Shown here in pieces: positions 42,827-52,391 of a DNA stretch of 64,000 bases. Within the stretch, counting starts at the first letter, position 1. Every line of letters begins with the position of its first letter. The notes beneath the pieces were generated by a model. It ran no database searches, was not told the origin of the DNA, and saw nothing but the letters and a program-made list of their open reading frames with translations. Source of the stretch: Terriglobia bacterium (GTDB taxonomy: Bacteria; Acidobacteriota; Terriglobia; Bryobacterales; Bryobacteraceae); the NCBI GenBank assembly GCA_020073445.1, contig JAIQFE010000031.1, forward strand, positions 1-64,000. Reading direction: 5' to 3'. The translations under genes were made by a program, and so were the position numbers.

Positions 42827-44737
42827 ATGCAGCAACTCTGGCTCATTCCTATTCTTCCGCTGCTCGGCTTCCTGCTGAACGGGATTTTCGGCAAGCGGCT
42901 CGCGAAGCCGGTGATCAACGTGATCGCGGTCGGCTCGGTGCTTCTGTCGTTCCTGTGGGTAGTGAAAACCTTGAATGCACTGGGAGCATTCAGTGGCGGC
43001 CTGGAACAAACCTACAAAGAGCATTACTACACCTGGATTCAATCCGGCGCTCTGAACATCAGTGTCGATTTCGCGATCGACCGTCTGACCGCGGTGATGC
43101 TGATGGTGGTCACCGGGGTGGGCAGTCTCATCCACATTTATGCCACGGGTTACATGTCGCACGAAGGCGGTTACTATCGCTTCTTCGCCTACCTGAACCT
43201 GTTCATGTTCTTCATGTTGACCCTGGTGCTGGGGGCGAACTTCCTGCTTCTGTTTGTCGGCTGGGAGGGCGTGGGACTGTGCAGCTACCTGCTAATCGGC
43301 TTTTACTTCCTGGAAAAGTTCGCGACCGACGCCGGGAACAAAGCGTTCATCGTCAACCGTATCGGCGATTTCGGATTCGCGCTGGCGATCTTCCTGGTCG
43401 GGTTTCATTTCAACACGCTCGATTTCACGACGGTGATGACCCAGGTGAAGGGCATGCCCATCGAGACGAGCGCGGGGCTGTTCACCGGGATTTCTCTGCT
43501 GCTCCTGGTCGGCGCTACCGGCAAATCGGCGCAAATTCCGCTGTACGTCTGGCTTCCGGACGCGATGGCTGGTCCGACACCGGTCAGCGCGCTGATCCAC
43601 GCCGCGACCATGGTCACGGCAGGCGTGTACATGATCGCGCGGACCTCGCAGATCTACCTGCATTCGACTTGGGCGCTGGATATCGTCGCGATCGTCGGGC
43701 TGACAACGGCCTTCGTGGCGGCGACGATCGGTCTGGCGCAGAACGATATTAAGAAAGTGTTCGCGTATTCCACGGTTTCGCAGCTCGGCTACATGTTCGT
43801 CGGCCTGGGGGTCGGAGCGTTTTCGGCAGGCATCTTCCACCTGATGACCCACGCGTTCTTCAAGGCGCTGTTGTTCCTCGGAGCGGGCAGCGTGATCCAT
43901 GCTTGTTCCGGTGAGCAGGACATGCGCCACATGGGCGGCCTCCGCAAATACACGCCGATCACGATGGTGACGCTGCTGTGCGCGAGCCTAGCGATCGCGG
44001 GATTCCCGTATCTCTCCGGCGCCGCGAGTAAGGATCTGATTCTCGAAGCGGCCTACGAACATGCGCCCTGGATGTACTGGGTGGGCGTATTTACGGCCGG
44101 AATGACTGCGTTCTACGTTTTCCGAGCCTTCTTCCTGACGTTCTTCGGCGAGTACAAGGGCAAGCCAGCGGCTTCCCACGGCCACGGCCACGACGATCAT
44201 GGTCACGGTCATGGCGAGCCGCACGAATCTCCTGCGGTGATGTGGATCCCGCTGGCCATCCTGGCTGTGTTGAGCCTGGGAGGCGGATTCATCAACATCC
44301 CGCACTTCCTGGAACCCATCTTCCCGTTGCAAGAAGGAGAGCCCGCACGCTGGCTGGAATACGTCGCCACCGCTGCCGGACTCGGCGGCATCGCGCTGGC
44401 TTATCTGTTCTACGTGGTCTCGCCGGGCTTGCCGGAGTCGATCGCGAACACTTTTAAGGGCGTCCATACTCTGATCTACAACAAGTATTTCGTCGATGAA
44501 TTCTACGATTCCACGGTGGTCGAGCCCGTTGTTGGCGGATCGCGGCAGCTTCTCTGGCGCGTAGGCGATGTCCGGCTGATTGACGGGCTCGCGAACGGAA
44601 TCGGATCCACGGCGCGAGGCGTCGGCGGCATTCTGCGGCGTGCGCAATCCGGCTACATCCGCAGTTATGCGGCGTGGGTGATCGCAGGTGCGGTCCTGGC
44701 GATCGCTTATATCGGATTCTGGGGAGCATCGCGATGA
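42827..44737 (+). CDS. nuoL: NADH-quinone oxidoreductase subunit L
   Basis: 636 residues; antiporter-like distal membrane subunit with the lateral amphipathic helix at its C-terminus. Core motifs: FVGWEGVGLCSYLLIGFY, GKSAQIPLYVWLPDAMAGPTPVSALIHAATMVTAGVYMI and LGAGSVIHACSGEQDMRHMGGL. A loop near residues 447-467 is unusually rich in His/Gly/Asp (seven His in 17 residues). Overlaps nuoM by 4 bases (ATGA). Confidence 0.96.
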   Translation: MQQLWLIPILPLLGFLLNGIFGKRLAKPVINVIAVGSVLLSFLWVVKTLNALGAFSGGLEQTYKEHYYTWIQSGALNISVDFAIDRLTAVMLMVVTGVGSLIHIYATGYMSHEGGYYRFFAYLNLFMFFMLTLVLGANFLLLFVGWEGVGLCSYLLIGFYFLEKFATDAGNKAFIVNRIGDFGFALAIFLVGFHFNTLDFTTVMTQVKGMPIETSAGLFTGISLLLLVGATGKSAQIPLYVWLPDAMAGPTPVSALIHAATMVTAGVYMIARTSQIYLHSTWALDIVAIVGLTTAFVAATIGLAQNDIKKVFAYSTVSQLGYMFVGLGVGAFSAGIFHLMTHAFFKALLFLGAGSVIHACSGEQDMRHMGGLRKYTPITMVTLLCASLAIAGFPYLSGAASKDLILEAAYEHAPWMYWVGVFTAGMTAFYVFRAFFLTFFGEYKGKPAASHGHGHDDHGHGHGEPHESPAVMWIPLAILAVLSLGGGFINIPHFLEPIFPLQEGEPARWLEYVATAAGLGGIALAYLFYVVSPGLPESIANTFKGVHTLIYNKYFVDEFYDSTVVEPVVGGSRQLLWRVGDVRLIDGLANGIGSTARGVGGILRRAQSGYIRSYAAWVIAGAVLAIAYIGFWGASR

Positions 44738-46266
44738 CACTGCTCGACATCGTACTGTTCCTGCCGCTGGTTGGGTTCCTGCTGCTGCTGATCCTGCCCA
44801 AGGAATCCAGCCGCATGGCCGCGATGGTCCTCTCGTCGGTCATTTTCGTCGTGTCGCTGGGACTGCTGATGCCGTACTGGTTTCAGTACCCCTCGGGCCA
44901 CACCTTCAGCACCGACGTCCAGTGGATCAGCTATCCGCCGATCCGTTACCACGTGGCGCTCGACGGCTTGAGCCTGTGGCTGGTGCTTCTTTCGACGCTG
45001 CTGACGCCGATCGCCGCGCTCGTTTCGTGGAACTACATCGATAAGCGCGTGAAGGAATACTACGCCTTCCTGCTGCTGCTCGAATTCGGCGTCATCGGCG
45101 TGTTCATATCGATGGACCTGTTCCTGTTCTACGTGTTCTGGGAAGTCTCGCTGGTCCCGATGTATTTCCTGATCGGCATCTGGGGACACGAACGGCGCAT
45201 CTACGCGGCCGTCAAGTTTTTCCTGTTCACCATGGCCGGATCCGTCCTGATGCTGGGCGCGATCATCTTTCTGTACAACCGCACCGGCACGTTCGATTAC
45301 GGCCAGATCCAGGGCATGATCCAGACTGGAAGCCTGGTGTTCGACCAGCGCACGGAACTCGTGCTGTTCCTGGCTTTCTTTATAGCGTTCGCGATCAAGG
45401 TGCCGATTTTCCCGCTGCACACCTGGCTGCCCGACGCGCACGTGGAAGCGCCGACCGCTGGCTCCCTGATGCTGGCATCCGTGATGCTGAAGATGGGCAC
45501 CTACGGGCTGCTGCGATTCTGCGTAACGCTATTCCCGGACGCGGCGCACCGTTGCGCCCCGTGGATCGCCGGTCTGGCGATTATCGGCATCATCTACGGC
45601 GCGCTGGTCGCCTTAGTGCAGCCGAACATGAAGAAACTTGTGGCGTATTCCTCAGTGAGCCATTTGGGATTCGTGGTGCTGGGAATTTTCACGTTCACGC
45701 AGCAGGGACTGGACGGCGCCGTTTACCAGATGCTCAACCACGGCATCTCGACCGGAGCGCTCTTCATCCTGGTGGGTTATTTGTATGAGCGGCGGCATTC
45801 GCTCGAAATCTCGGCATACGGAGGCGTGGCGACGCCTGCCCCGAACCTGGCGATTATCTTCTTGATCACGACGCTGGCGTCGATCGGTCTGCCGACGCTG
45901 AACAATTTCATCGGCGAATACCTGGTACTGCAGGGCACGGCCAGCGCAAACTTCGGATGGGCCGTATTCGCTTCGCTGGGGGTGATCTTCTCCGCGTGCT
46001 ACATGCTGTGGCTGTACCAGCGGACGTTCTTCGGAAGGGCGTCCGAATCGCTCTCACACCATATGCCCGATTTGACGACGCGCGAGTGGGCAGCCATCTT
46101 GCCGCTGGTGCTTCTGATGGTCTGGATGGGCTCCTTCGCGCAGACCTTCCTGCCATCGATCAGCGTGCAGAACGCGGCAATCTTGGAGCAGACAAAAAAG
46201 TTGCGAACAGAGCGGGTGGCGATACCGGCCCGGCCAGTCGCAGAGGTATCCCGTGCCAATCGCTAA
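44734..46266 (+). CDS. nuoM: NADH-quinone oxidoreductase subunit M
   Basis: 510 residues; antiporter-like proton-pumping subunit. Visible: ISMDLFLFYVFWEVSLVPMYFLIGIWG (key Glu), AFAIKVPIFPLHTWLPDAHVEAPTAGS (key Lys) and SVSHLGFVVLGIF. ATG 44734 is used because it lies in the nuoL stop overlap; a longer in-frame extension would read nuoL DNA. Overlaps nuoN by 14 bases. Confidence 0.96.
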   Translation: MTLLDIVLFLPLVGFLLLLILPKESSRMAAMVLSSVIFVVSLGLLMPYWFQYPSGHTFSTDVQWISYPPIRYHVALDGLSLWLVLLSTLLTPIAALVSWNYIDKRVKEYYAFLLLLEFGVIGVFISMDLFLFYVFWEVSLVPMYFLIGIWGHERRIYAAVKFFLFTMAGSVLMLGAIIFLYNRTGTFDYGQIQGMIQTGSLVFDQRTELVLFLAFFIAFAIKVPIFPLHTWLPDAHVEAPTAGSLMLASVMLKMGTYGLLRFCVTLFPDAAHRCAPWIAGLAIIGIIYGALVALVQPNMKKLVAYSSVSHLGFVVLGIFTFTQQGLDGAVYQMLNHGISTGALFILVGYLYERRHSLEISAYGGVATPAPNLAIIFLITTLASIGLPTLNNFIGEYLVLQGTASANFGWAVFASLGVIFSACYMLWLYQRTFFGRASESLSHHMPDLTTREWAAILPLVLLMVWMGSFAQTFLPSISVQNAAILEQTKKLRTERVAIPARPVAEVSRANR

Positions 46267-47707
46267 CTACCTGCCGACCAACGTCGACTATGCGCGCTTC
46301 CTGCCGGAGCTGATCCTGACGCTGGCAGGAGTCTTGATCATGTTCCTGGAAGCGCTGCGGCCCGAAGGCAAGCGAAGCAACGCCGGACTGCTGTCGATCC
46401 TCGCGCTGGTCGTCGCTCTGCCAGCGGCATTGATGGCGACGCCCGGCCCCGCGTTCCAGGGGATGCTGGTGATCGACGGCATGGGGACCTTCTTCCGGAC
46501 GCTGGTCATCGTGGTGGGCTTGCTGGTGGTGTTCAGCTCCACGGATTACCTGCGCCGCGAAAATCAAGAGAGCGGCGAATACTACGCGCTGATACTGTTC
46601 AGCATCGTGGGCCAGTGCGTGATGGTCACGGCCAATGAGCTGGTGATGATTTTCATCGGCCTCGAAATCTCATCCATTGCGTCCTACATTCTGGCCGGAT
46701 ACCTGCGCGACGACGCCCGCAACAATGAGTCGGCGCTGAAATATTTCCTTCTGGGATCGTTCGCAACGGCGTTCCTACTGTACGGTGTGGCGTGGATGTA
46801 CGGCGCCACGGGGTCCACCAATCTGACCGCCATCCGCGCTTCTCTGATCTCGGGCGCTCCTCCGCCGGAGGCGCTGATCGGCGTAGCGGCTGCGCTCATC
46901 TTCGTGGGACTGGCTTTCAAGATATCGGCCGCTCCATTCCAGGGATGGGCGCCGGACGTCTATCAGGGCGCGCCCGCGCCGGTTTCCGCGTTTCTAACCG
47001 TGGGACCGAAAGCCGCGGCTTTCGCGGTGTTGCTGCGAATCTTCCTGGGGAGTCTTGAGCCGATCGCGTCCCGCTGGGCTCCGGCGATTTGGGTCTGCGC
47101 ACTGGCCACGATGGTCGTCGGAAACTTTGCCGCGATCATGCAATCGAATATTAAGCGCTTGCTGGCCTACAGCTCCATCGCTCACGCCGGTTATGTGCTG
47201 GTTGCGGTCGCTGCCAACTCAGGAACGGGTTCGGCGGCTGCGATGTTCTATCTGGCAGCCTACGCGTTTACCAACATTGGAGCGTTCGCGGTCGTAACGT
47301 ACTTTTCCCGCAAGGGTGAGCGATACGTCGCCATCGACGATTTCGCGGGACTCGCCCAGCGCCAGCCGGGAATGGCTGCGATGCTGACCATTTTTCTGCT
47401 GAGCCTGATCGGCGTGCCCCTAACAGGCGGATTCTTCGGTAAGTTCTACATCTTCAAGGCGGCGCTCGACTCCAAGCTGATCTGGCTTACCGTGATCGGA
47501 TTGCTGAATAGCGCGGTCGCCGCGTATTACTATCTGCGGATTCTAGTGGTCATGTACTTTCGCGAACCCGGCGAAAGCGTCGAGACGCTGCCGCCAGCGG
47601 GCGCATTGCTCCAGATCGCGGTGTACGGTTCAGCGGTGGGAACGCTGCTGCTCGGAATCTTCCCGTCGCTGGTGCTGGATTTCGCCAATCGCGCGGCTAT
47701 TCGATAG
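46253..47707 (+). CDS. nuoN: NADH-quinone oxidoreductase subunit N
   Basis: 484 residues; third antiporter-like proton pump. Motifs: VTANELVMIFIGLEISSIASYILAGY (Glu), FKISAAPFQGWAPDVYQGAPAPVSAF (Lys) and KRLLAYSSIAHAGYVLVA. Start GTG 46253. Last gene of the operon. Its 3' end overlaps the convergent diguanylate cyclase gene by 11 bases; no terminator is visible there. Confidence 0.95.
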   Translation: MPIANYLPTNVDYARFLPELILTLAGVLIMFLEALRPEGKRSNAGLLSILALVVALPAALMATPGPAFQGMLVIDGMGTFFRTLVIVVGLLVVFSSTDYLRRENQESGEYYALILFSIVGQCVMVTANELVMIFIGLEISSIASYILAGYLRDDARNNESALKYFLLGSFATAFLLYGVAWMYGATGSTNLTAIRASLISGAPPPEALIGVAAALIFVGLAFKISAAPFQGWAPDVYQGAPAPVSAFLTVGPKAAAFAVLLRIFLGSLEPIASRWAPAIWVCALATMVVGNFAAIMQSNIKRLLAYSSIAHAGYVLVAVAANSGTGSAAAMFYLAAYAFTNIGAFAVVTYFSRKGERYVAIDDFAGLAQRQPGMAAMLTIFLLSLIGVPLTGGFFGKFYIFKAALDSKLIWLTVIGLLNSAVAAYYYLRILVVMYFREPGESVETLPPAGALLQIAVYGSAVGTLLLGIFPSLVLDFANRAAIR

Positions 47708-48773
47708 GAACACATCGGGCGAGGCATGCCTCGCCCCGGCCTCTATCACGCCGGTTCGCGAGCGGAGCTTGCGGCTTATCCGCGTACATCGCGGCATCGG
47801 CACGGCTGAGGATATCGCGCATCGTTTCCCCGGGATTCCATTGAGCGGCACCCGCGGCGGCGCTGACGTTCACTTTGGGAGCGTCCGGCTTATCCTTCAC
47901 AGCGTAGCTGCCGTTGACCCAGCGCCGGATTCGTTCCAGCCGCGCGCTTGCCACCGACAGATCGCCATCCACCAGAACGATGAACTCGTCGCCGCCCACA
48001 CGTCCAATGATGTCGTGCGAGCGGAAAACGGTGCGCAGTTCGGTCGCGAATTGTTTGAGCAGGTCGTCGCCGGCCAGGTGGCCGTAGGTGTCGTTCAGTT
48101 TCTTGAAGCCGTTCAGGTCCAGGCTGATCACGCTGAACACTTTCTGCGACCGGATGCGCGTCTCAATATGGCGTTCCACCTTGCGCCGGTTGGAAAGGCC
48201 GGTGAGCGGATCCTCCGAAGCAATGTGCTCCAGGTCTTCGAGCCGGGATTCGTAGGTGGCGATTTGAGCGCGCAGCTGCGCGATGGTTCCGTCGCTGTCC
48301 TTCACCATCTGCGCCACATAGCTCTTGAGATCCGCGGTGTGCTGGCCCAGGGACTGCCGGATTGCGGTCACGTCGCTGAGCTTGGATGTAGCCTGAAGCC
48401 TCTCGGTGAACTCCGTGAAGCGCTTGGTGTAGCGCTTGTCGCGCTCCCCAACCTGCTCAGCAGCCATGCCGGCCATCAAGAGCACGTCCTGCATCTCCTC
48501 GGTACTCTGCCGAAAGAGCCGGAAGGCATTCTCCGCCCAGGATTTCAGAGCATCCTGGACAGCCTGTGTGATTCTAGCCACCTCCACTTCGGAAACCGGG
48601 TTTGCCAGCGCGGCACTGAGGTTTGACAACGCAGACTGCAGGTTTTCGCCCGCGGCGGGACAAGCCTGAGCAGCGGCTTCACCGACAGTGGTCAAGGCCG
48701 CATGGTAGGAGTCCAGGGTCGTGCGGAGTAAGTGCTCCGCATCTTCTTCAATAGATTGCTTCAGCGAGATCAC
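47697..48773 (-). CDS. Soluble diguanylate cyclase (GGDEF) with helical N-terminus
   Basis: 358 residues, no membrane segment. Residues 1-185 are mostly helical, a probable sensor or dimerisation region of unknown fold. The GGDEF domain (about 185-345) has the active-site GGDEF at 260-264 and the inhibitory I-site RSHD (251-254) five residues before it, so it should make cyclic-di-GMP from two GTP and be product-inhibited. Also LDLNGFKKLNDTYGHLAGD. The last residues after AMYADK are basic and atypical. Start is GTG 48771-48773. Confidence 0.88.
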   Translation of the reverse strand: MISLKQSIEEDAEHLLRTTLDSYHAALTTVGEAAAQACPAAGENLQSALSNLSAALANPVSEVEVARITQAVQDALKSWAENAFRLFRQSTEEMQDVLLMAGMAAEQVGERDKRYTKRFTEFTERLQATSKLSDVTAIRQSLGQHTADLKSYVAQMVKDSDGTIAQLRAQIATYESRLEDLEHIASEDPLTGLSNRRKVERHIETRIRSQKVFSVISLDLNGFKKLNDTYGHLAGDDLLKQFATELRTVFRSHDIIGRVGGDEFIVLVDGDLSVASARLERIRRWVNGSYAVKDKPDAPKVNVSAAAGAAQWNPGETMRDILSRADAAMYADKPQAPLANRRDRGRGEACLARCVPIE

Positions 48774-48883
48774 ATTAATATATCGTCAGGACGAATTGCG
48801 TCTCGCATAGGCAGATTCCTTAGCGACCCCTGCAGAACGGCTAACGTCCAAGTGATCTTCTTGCGAAGCCTCGAGGAAAGACC

Positions 48884-50173
48884 TTAGGAAGAGCGCAGAG
48901 GCCTGACCAGCAACGTCAATACAAATCCTACCGCGAGCAATCCCGCCAGTACTTGGAGAGGGCCGTCGTAGATGTGGACGTGGCTCGCGCCGGGAGCCAA
49001 GGCGGCTTTGGCGCGGTTCGAAAGCTCGGTGACGATCACCGGTCCGGCGATAGCGGCGGCGCTCCAGGCGGTCAGCACCACACCGTGAATGGCGCCGACG
49101 TGATCCGGGCCGAAGATGTCGGCCAGGAATGCCGGAATGGTGGCGAATCCACCGCCGTACATGCTCACCACCACGCACACGCTGGCAAGGAAGGCGGCCC
49201 ACTGGCCGGCGCCGGCGAAGCCTGGTATCAGGAGAAATAGCGCGATCTGGACCGCGAAGAACGTGATGTAAGTGTTCCGGCGGCCGATGTAATCGGAACC
49301 CGACGACCAGGCGAATCTTCCGATCAGGTTGAAGATGCTCAGCAGCAGGACGAACGTGGCGGCCTCGACTTGAGTCTTCTGGAAAATATCCTGGACGATG
49401 GGAGACGCCTGCGCCAGGATTCCGATGCCCGCCGTCACGTTGATAAATAGAATGCTCCAAAGCAGATAGAATTGCGGAGTCCGCAGAGCGCCGTTGCGGG
49501 TGACGCTCTTCTGGTGAGAAATCTTCTCAGGCGGATTCCAGCCCTCGGGTTTCCAGTTCTCGGGCGGACGCCGCAGGATGCGGGCGCCGATCATCATCAG
49601 CACGAAGTAAATGGCGGCCAGTGTCATCACGGCCGTGGGGACGCCCAGAGAATTCATGAAACGTACGTTCAGGGGGCTGGCCAAAGCCGCGCCTCCACCG
49701 AATCCCATGATGGCCATGCCGGTGGCCATGCCGCGCCGGTCGGGGAACCATTTGACCAGGGTGCTCACCGGCGCGATGTAGCCCAGCCCGCAGCCCATTC
49801 CGCCGATGACCCCCATGCCCAGGAACACCAAGATCGACTGGCGCAACGCGAGTCCGATTCCGCCGATCAGCAACCCGCAGCCGAACAGCAACGCCGCGGC
49901 AGTCGCAGCAGCGCGTGGTCCGCGGCGCTCGACCCATGGGCCGCCGAATGCGGCGCTCAGTCCCAGCAGAACCAGTGCCGTCGAATAGGTGGTGTAGGGC
50001 GGGCTGAACCACTCCGGGGCGTTCGGCAGCAAGGCCTGGAAGGGGCGGTTGAAGGTGCTCCACGCGTAGACCGATCCGATGCAGATATGCACCGCGACGG
50101 CGCCTACGGGGATCAGCCAGCGGTTCACGGTGTGTTCTGCGGGCCAGGGTGCGGCATCGACGCGGGAAGCCAT
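48884..50173 (-). CDS. MFS transporter, oxalate:formate antiporter (OFA)-like family
   Basis: 429 residues, about 12 helices. The N-terminal CIGSVYAWSTFNRPF, the loop GYIAPVSTLVKWFPDRRGMATGMAIMGFGGGA and the second-half GRFAWSSGSDYIGRRNTYITFF match the OFA family. Members move oxalate/formate or other monocarboxylates; specificity cannot be read. Single gene between the GGDEF gene (110-base gap) and the M28 peptidase; the gap 50174-50222 holds a hairpin. Confidence 0.85.
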   Translation of the reverse strand: MASRVDAAPWPAEHTVNRWLIPVGAVAVHICIGSVYAWSTFNRPFQALLPNAPEWFSPPYTTYSTALVLLGLSAAFGGPWVERRGPRAAATAAALLFGCGLLIGGIGLALRQSILVFLGMGVIGGMGCGLGYIAPVSTLVKWFPDRRGMATGMAIMGFGGGAALASPLNVRFMNSLGVPTAVMTLAAIYFVLMMIGARILRRPPENWKPEGWNPPEKISHQKSVTRNGALRTPQFYLLWSILFINVTAGIGILAQASPIVQDIFQKTQVEAATFVLLLSIFNLIGRFAWSSGSDYIGRRNTYITFFAVQIALFLLIPGFAGAGQWAAFLASVCVVVSMYGGGFATIPAFLADIFGPDHVGAIHGVVLTAWSAAAIAGPVIVTELSNRAKAALAPGASHVHIYDGPLQVLAGLLAVGFVLTLLVRPLRSS

Positions 50174-50193
50174 TTCCAGATTCTACATTGTAT

Positions 50194-50216
50194 GGCAGGC
50201 GACAAGATCGCCCGCC
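50194..50216 (-). terminator. Hairpin after the M28 peptidase gene
   Basis: GGCAGGCGA (50194-50202) and TCGCCCGCC (50208-50216) pair over 9 positions with one G-T wobble around a 5-base loop. It lies 7 bases past the M28 stop on the minus strand but lacks a T-run, so termination is only possible, not shown. Confidence 0.4.
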
Positions 50217-50222
50217 CCACTT

Positions 50223-52391
50223 TTACTGGATTTGCTTGAGCAGACGTGTAGCTTCTTCCACTTGCGCAGCCGCCGCGCGCAGCGTTTCCGCTAACTTGCG
50301 GGCTTGCTGGTTGGCCTCATCCCATTGCTGCGATTCCACGGCCTCGCGGACCCCAGGCAGGGTCTTGGCCGAATAGCCGGTTAGCATTCCCGGTGCGTAG
50401 ATCTGATTGCGATACCAATCCCGGTGCGGAAGTCCATCCGCGGTCAGCAGCGTGCGTTCGGTCTTGCGCATTGCTTCGTCCACTTTCGCCAGTTTTTCTG
50501 GCGTCAACACGGCGCGCTTGGACCAGGCCGACAATTCTTCATCGTAAGCCTTGGCGGCCGCCGACAGCCGCGCGAGCTGGACCGAGATGGGGCTCAGATC
50601 CACTCTGACGCTTCCAGCCCTGGCAGGCGCGCGCGGAAGTTGTTTGCGAATCTCCTCCATCCATCTGGTCACACTGGACGAGAGTGAGCCGAAGTCGAAT
50701 GGCAGTATCTGGGCGTCGGCCAGCCGCAGCAGTGCGATGCTCATCACCTGCGTGAGCGCCTTGGAATAAGTGCGGTCTCCGTCGGAAAACTGCTGATACC
50801 AAGCCGGGCTGTCGTAGACGGAGTGATAGACGCCGTCGCCCGCCGCGAATCCGAGGTTCAAACTGGCGATGCCGGCGTGATCCAGAAACGCCACGTAATC
50901 CGAACCCGATCCTAGCGATTCCACATGAAACTCCCGCTCGCGCGGCTCGGGCGTGCCCCCTGCGATGGCCAGAACCGGTGTGCGGCGATCGCGTGAGCCG
51001 TCCAGCAGGCTCTTCGAGCTCGCTGGATCCGCCACGTCACGCATCACCTCGGTCACAAAGGGTTCGAGCGAAGCGGATCCGCCCGAGACAAACGGACCGC
51101 GGCCCGTGGAATCGGAGTTGATGTACACCGCCGCGTTGCGATCTAGCTCGTCCATGTGCTTCTCGACCCATTCGGTGGAGCCTAAAAGGCCGTACTCCTC
51201 GCCGTCCCACAGCGCGAGCATGATCGTGCGCTTGGGCTGCCAGCCCTGCTTACGCAAAACAGAGAGAGTACGGGCGGTTTCGAGTAGAACCGATGCGCCG
51301 CTGACCGGGTCGCTGGCGCCATTCACCCAGGCGTCGTGATGATTTCCGTAGATGATCCACTGATCTTTTCCTTTCGGAAGCGAGCCCGGGATGGTCGCGA
51401 TCACGTCGTATAGCGGCCTGTTGGACCAGTCGAAATCGACTTGTAGATGCACCGTGGCTGGACCCGGACCGGCGTGATAGGTGAGTGGCAGGGCTCCGCG
51501 CCAGGACTCTGGAACCACCGGACCCGTCAATTGCTGGAGCAGCGGCTGCGCATCCGCCCAGGAGATCGGCAGGACGGGAATCTTGAGTATCGTCTTGGCT
51601 TCGTCGCGCGATAGCCGCTTCGAGCCGGGTTCGGATGCCCATCCAGGCGACAACGGATCGCCGGGATAGAGTGCCATATCCATCACGCTGCCGCGTTGCA
51701 CGCCATCGGCCGGCCGCATGGGACCCTGCGGATACACGTCGCTCTGGAAAAAGCCGTCTTCGCGAGGATCGGAATAGATCAGGCAGCCGACCGCCCCGTT
51801 GTCTTGAGCGAGTTTGGCCTTGAGGCCGCGCCAGCTGCGCCCGTAACGCGCGATCGCGATCTTGCCTTTGACGTCCACACCCATTTTCTTGAGGTACTCG
51901 AAATCCTCCGGCTGTCCATAGTTCACATAGACGAGCGGAGCGGTCACATCGCCGGAGGCCCCGTACGCGTTGAACGGCGGAAGCTGATTTTCCTGAGTGG
52001 TAGTGGCGTCCTCTGGAATCGGCGGCTCGGCGAGCTTGGCGCGGAAGCGGACCGGCGCCGTCATTTCGAGCGTGCGCGTGGTCGGATAAGGAATCAGCGC
52101 CTGGAAGGTTTCGACGCGCGTGTCGAATCCCCACTCGGTGAGCTGCGCGGTGAGGTAGTCGGCGACAGCTTTCGATCCGGGTGATCCTGCGTGATGCGGC
52201 TTAGCAGCCATGCGATCCATGTAGATGCGGAGCCGCTCGGCTTGTGGAATAGCTTTGGCTTGTTCCTCGCGGTCGTGCTGGGCTTTCCATTGGTCGGGAG
52301 GGAAGCCGCGGAGGGGCGCCACCGCCGGGGCCTGGGCATAGGCAGCCAGCACCGCAATGGGAAGAAGAATGGAAAGGGAGCGGAGCCTCAT
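50223..52391 (-). CDS. Secreted M28 metallopeptidase (glutamate carboxypeptidase II-like)
   Basis: 722 residues. Signal peptide (1-19), a PA-like inserted domain (about 140-250), an M28 catalytic domain with zinc-site motifs NHHDAWVNGASDPVSGAS near 348, WDGEEYGLLGSTEW near 390, GSGSDYVAFLDHAG near 485 and a final His in VYHSVYDS, and a C-terminal transferrin-receptor-like dimerisation region. It would remove amino-terminal residues or C-terminal glutamates from peptides outside the cytoplasm. Overlaps the upstream dsbD gene by 4 bases. Confidence 0.88.
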   Translation of the reverse strand: MRLRSLSILLPIAVLAAYAQAPAVAPLRGFPPDQWKAQHDREEQAKAIPQAERLRIYMDRMAAKPHHAGSPGSKAVADYLTAQLTEWGFDTRVETFQALIPYPTTRTLEMTAPVRFRAKLAEPPIPEDATTTQENQLPPFNAYGASGDVTAPLVYVNYGQPEDFEYLKKMGVDVKGKIAIARYGRSWRGLKAKLAQDNGAVGCLIYSDPREDGFFQSDVYPQGPMRPADGVQRGSVMDMALYPGDPLSPGWASEPGSKRLSRDEAKTILKIPVLPISWADAQPLLQQLTGPVVPESWRGALPLTYHAGPGPATVHLQVDFDWSNRPLYDVIATIPGSLPKGKDQWIIYGNHHDAWVNGASDPVSGASVLLETARTLSVLRKQGWQPKRTIMLALWDGEEYGLLGSTEWVEKHMDELDRNAAVYINSDSTGRGPFVSGGSASLEPFVTEVMRDVADPASSKSLLDGSRDRRTPVLAIAGGTPEPREREFHVESLGSGSDYVAFLDHAGIASLNLGFAAGDGVYHSVYDSPAWYQQFSDGDRTYSKALTQVMSIALLRLADAQILPFDFGSLSSSVTRWMEEIRKQLPRAPARAGSVRVDLSPISVQLARLSAAAKAYDEELSAWSKRAVLTPEKLAKVDEAMRKTERTLLTADGLPHRDWYRNQIYAPGMLTGYSAKTLPGVREAVESQQWDEANQQARKLAETLRAAAAQVEEATRLLKQIQ

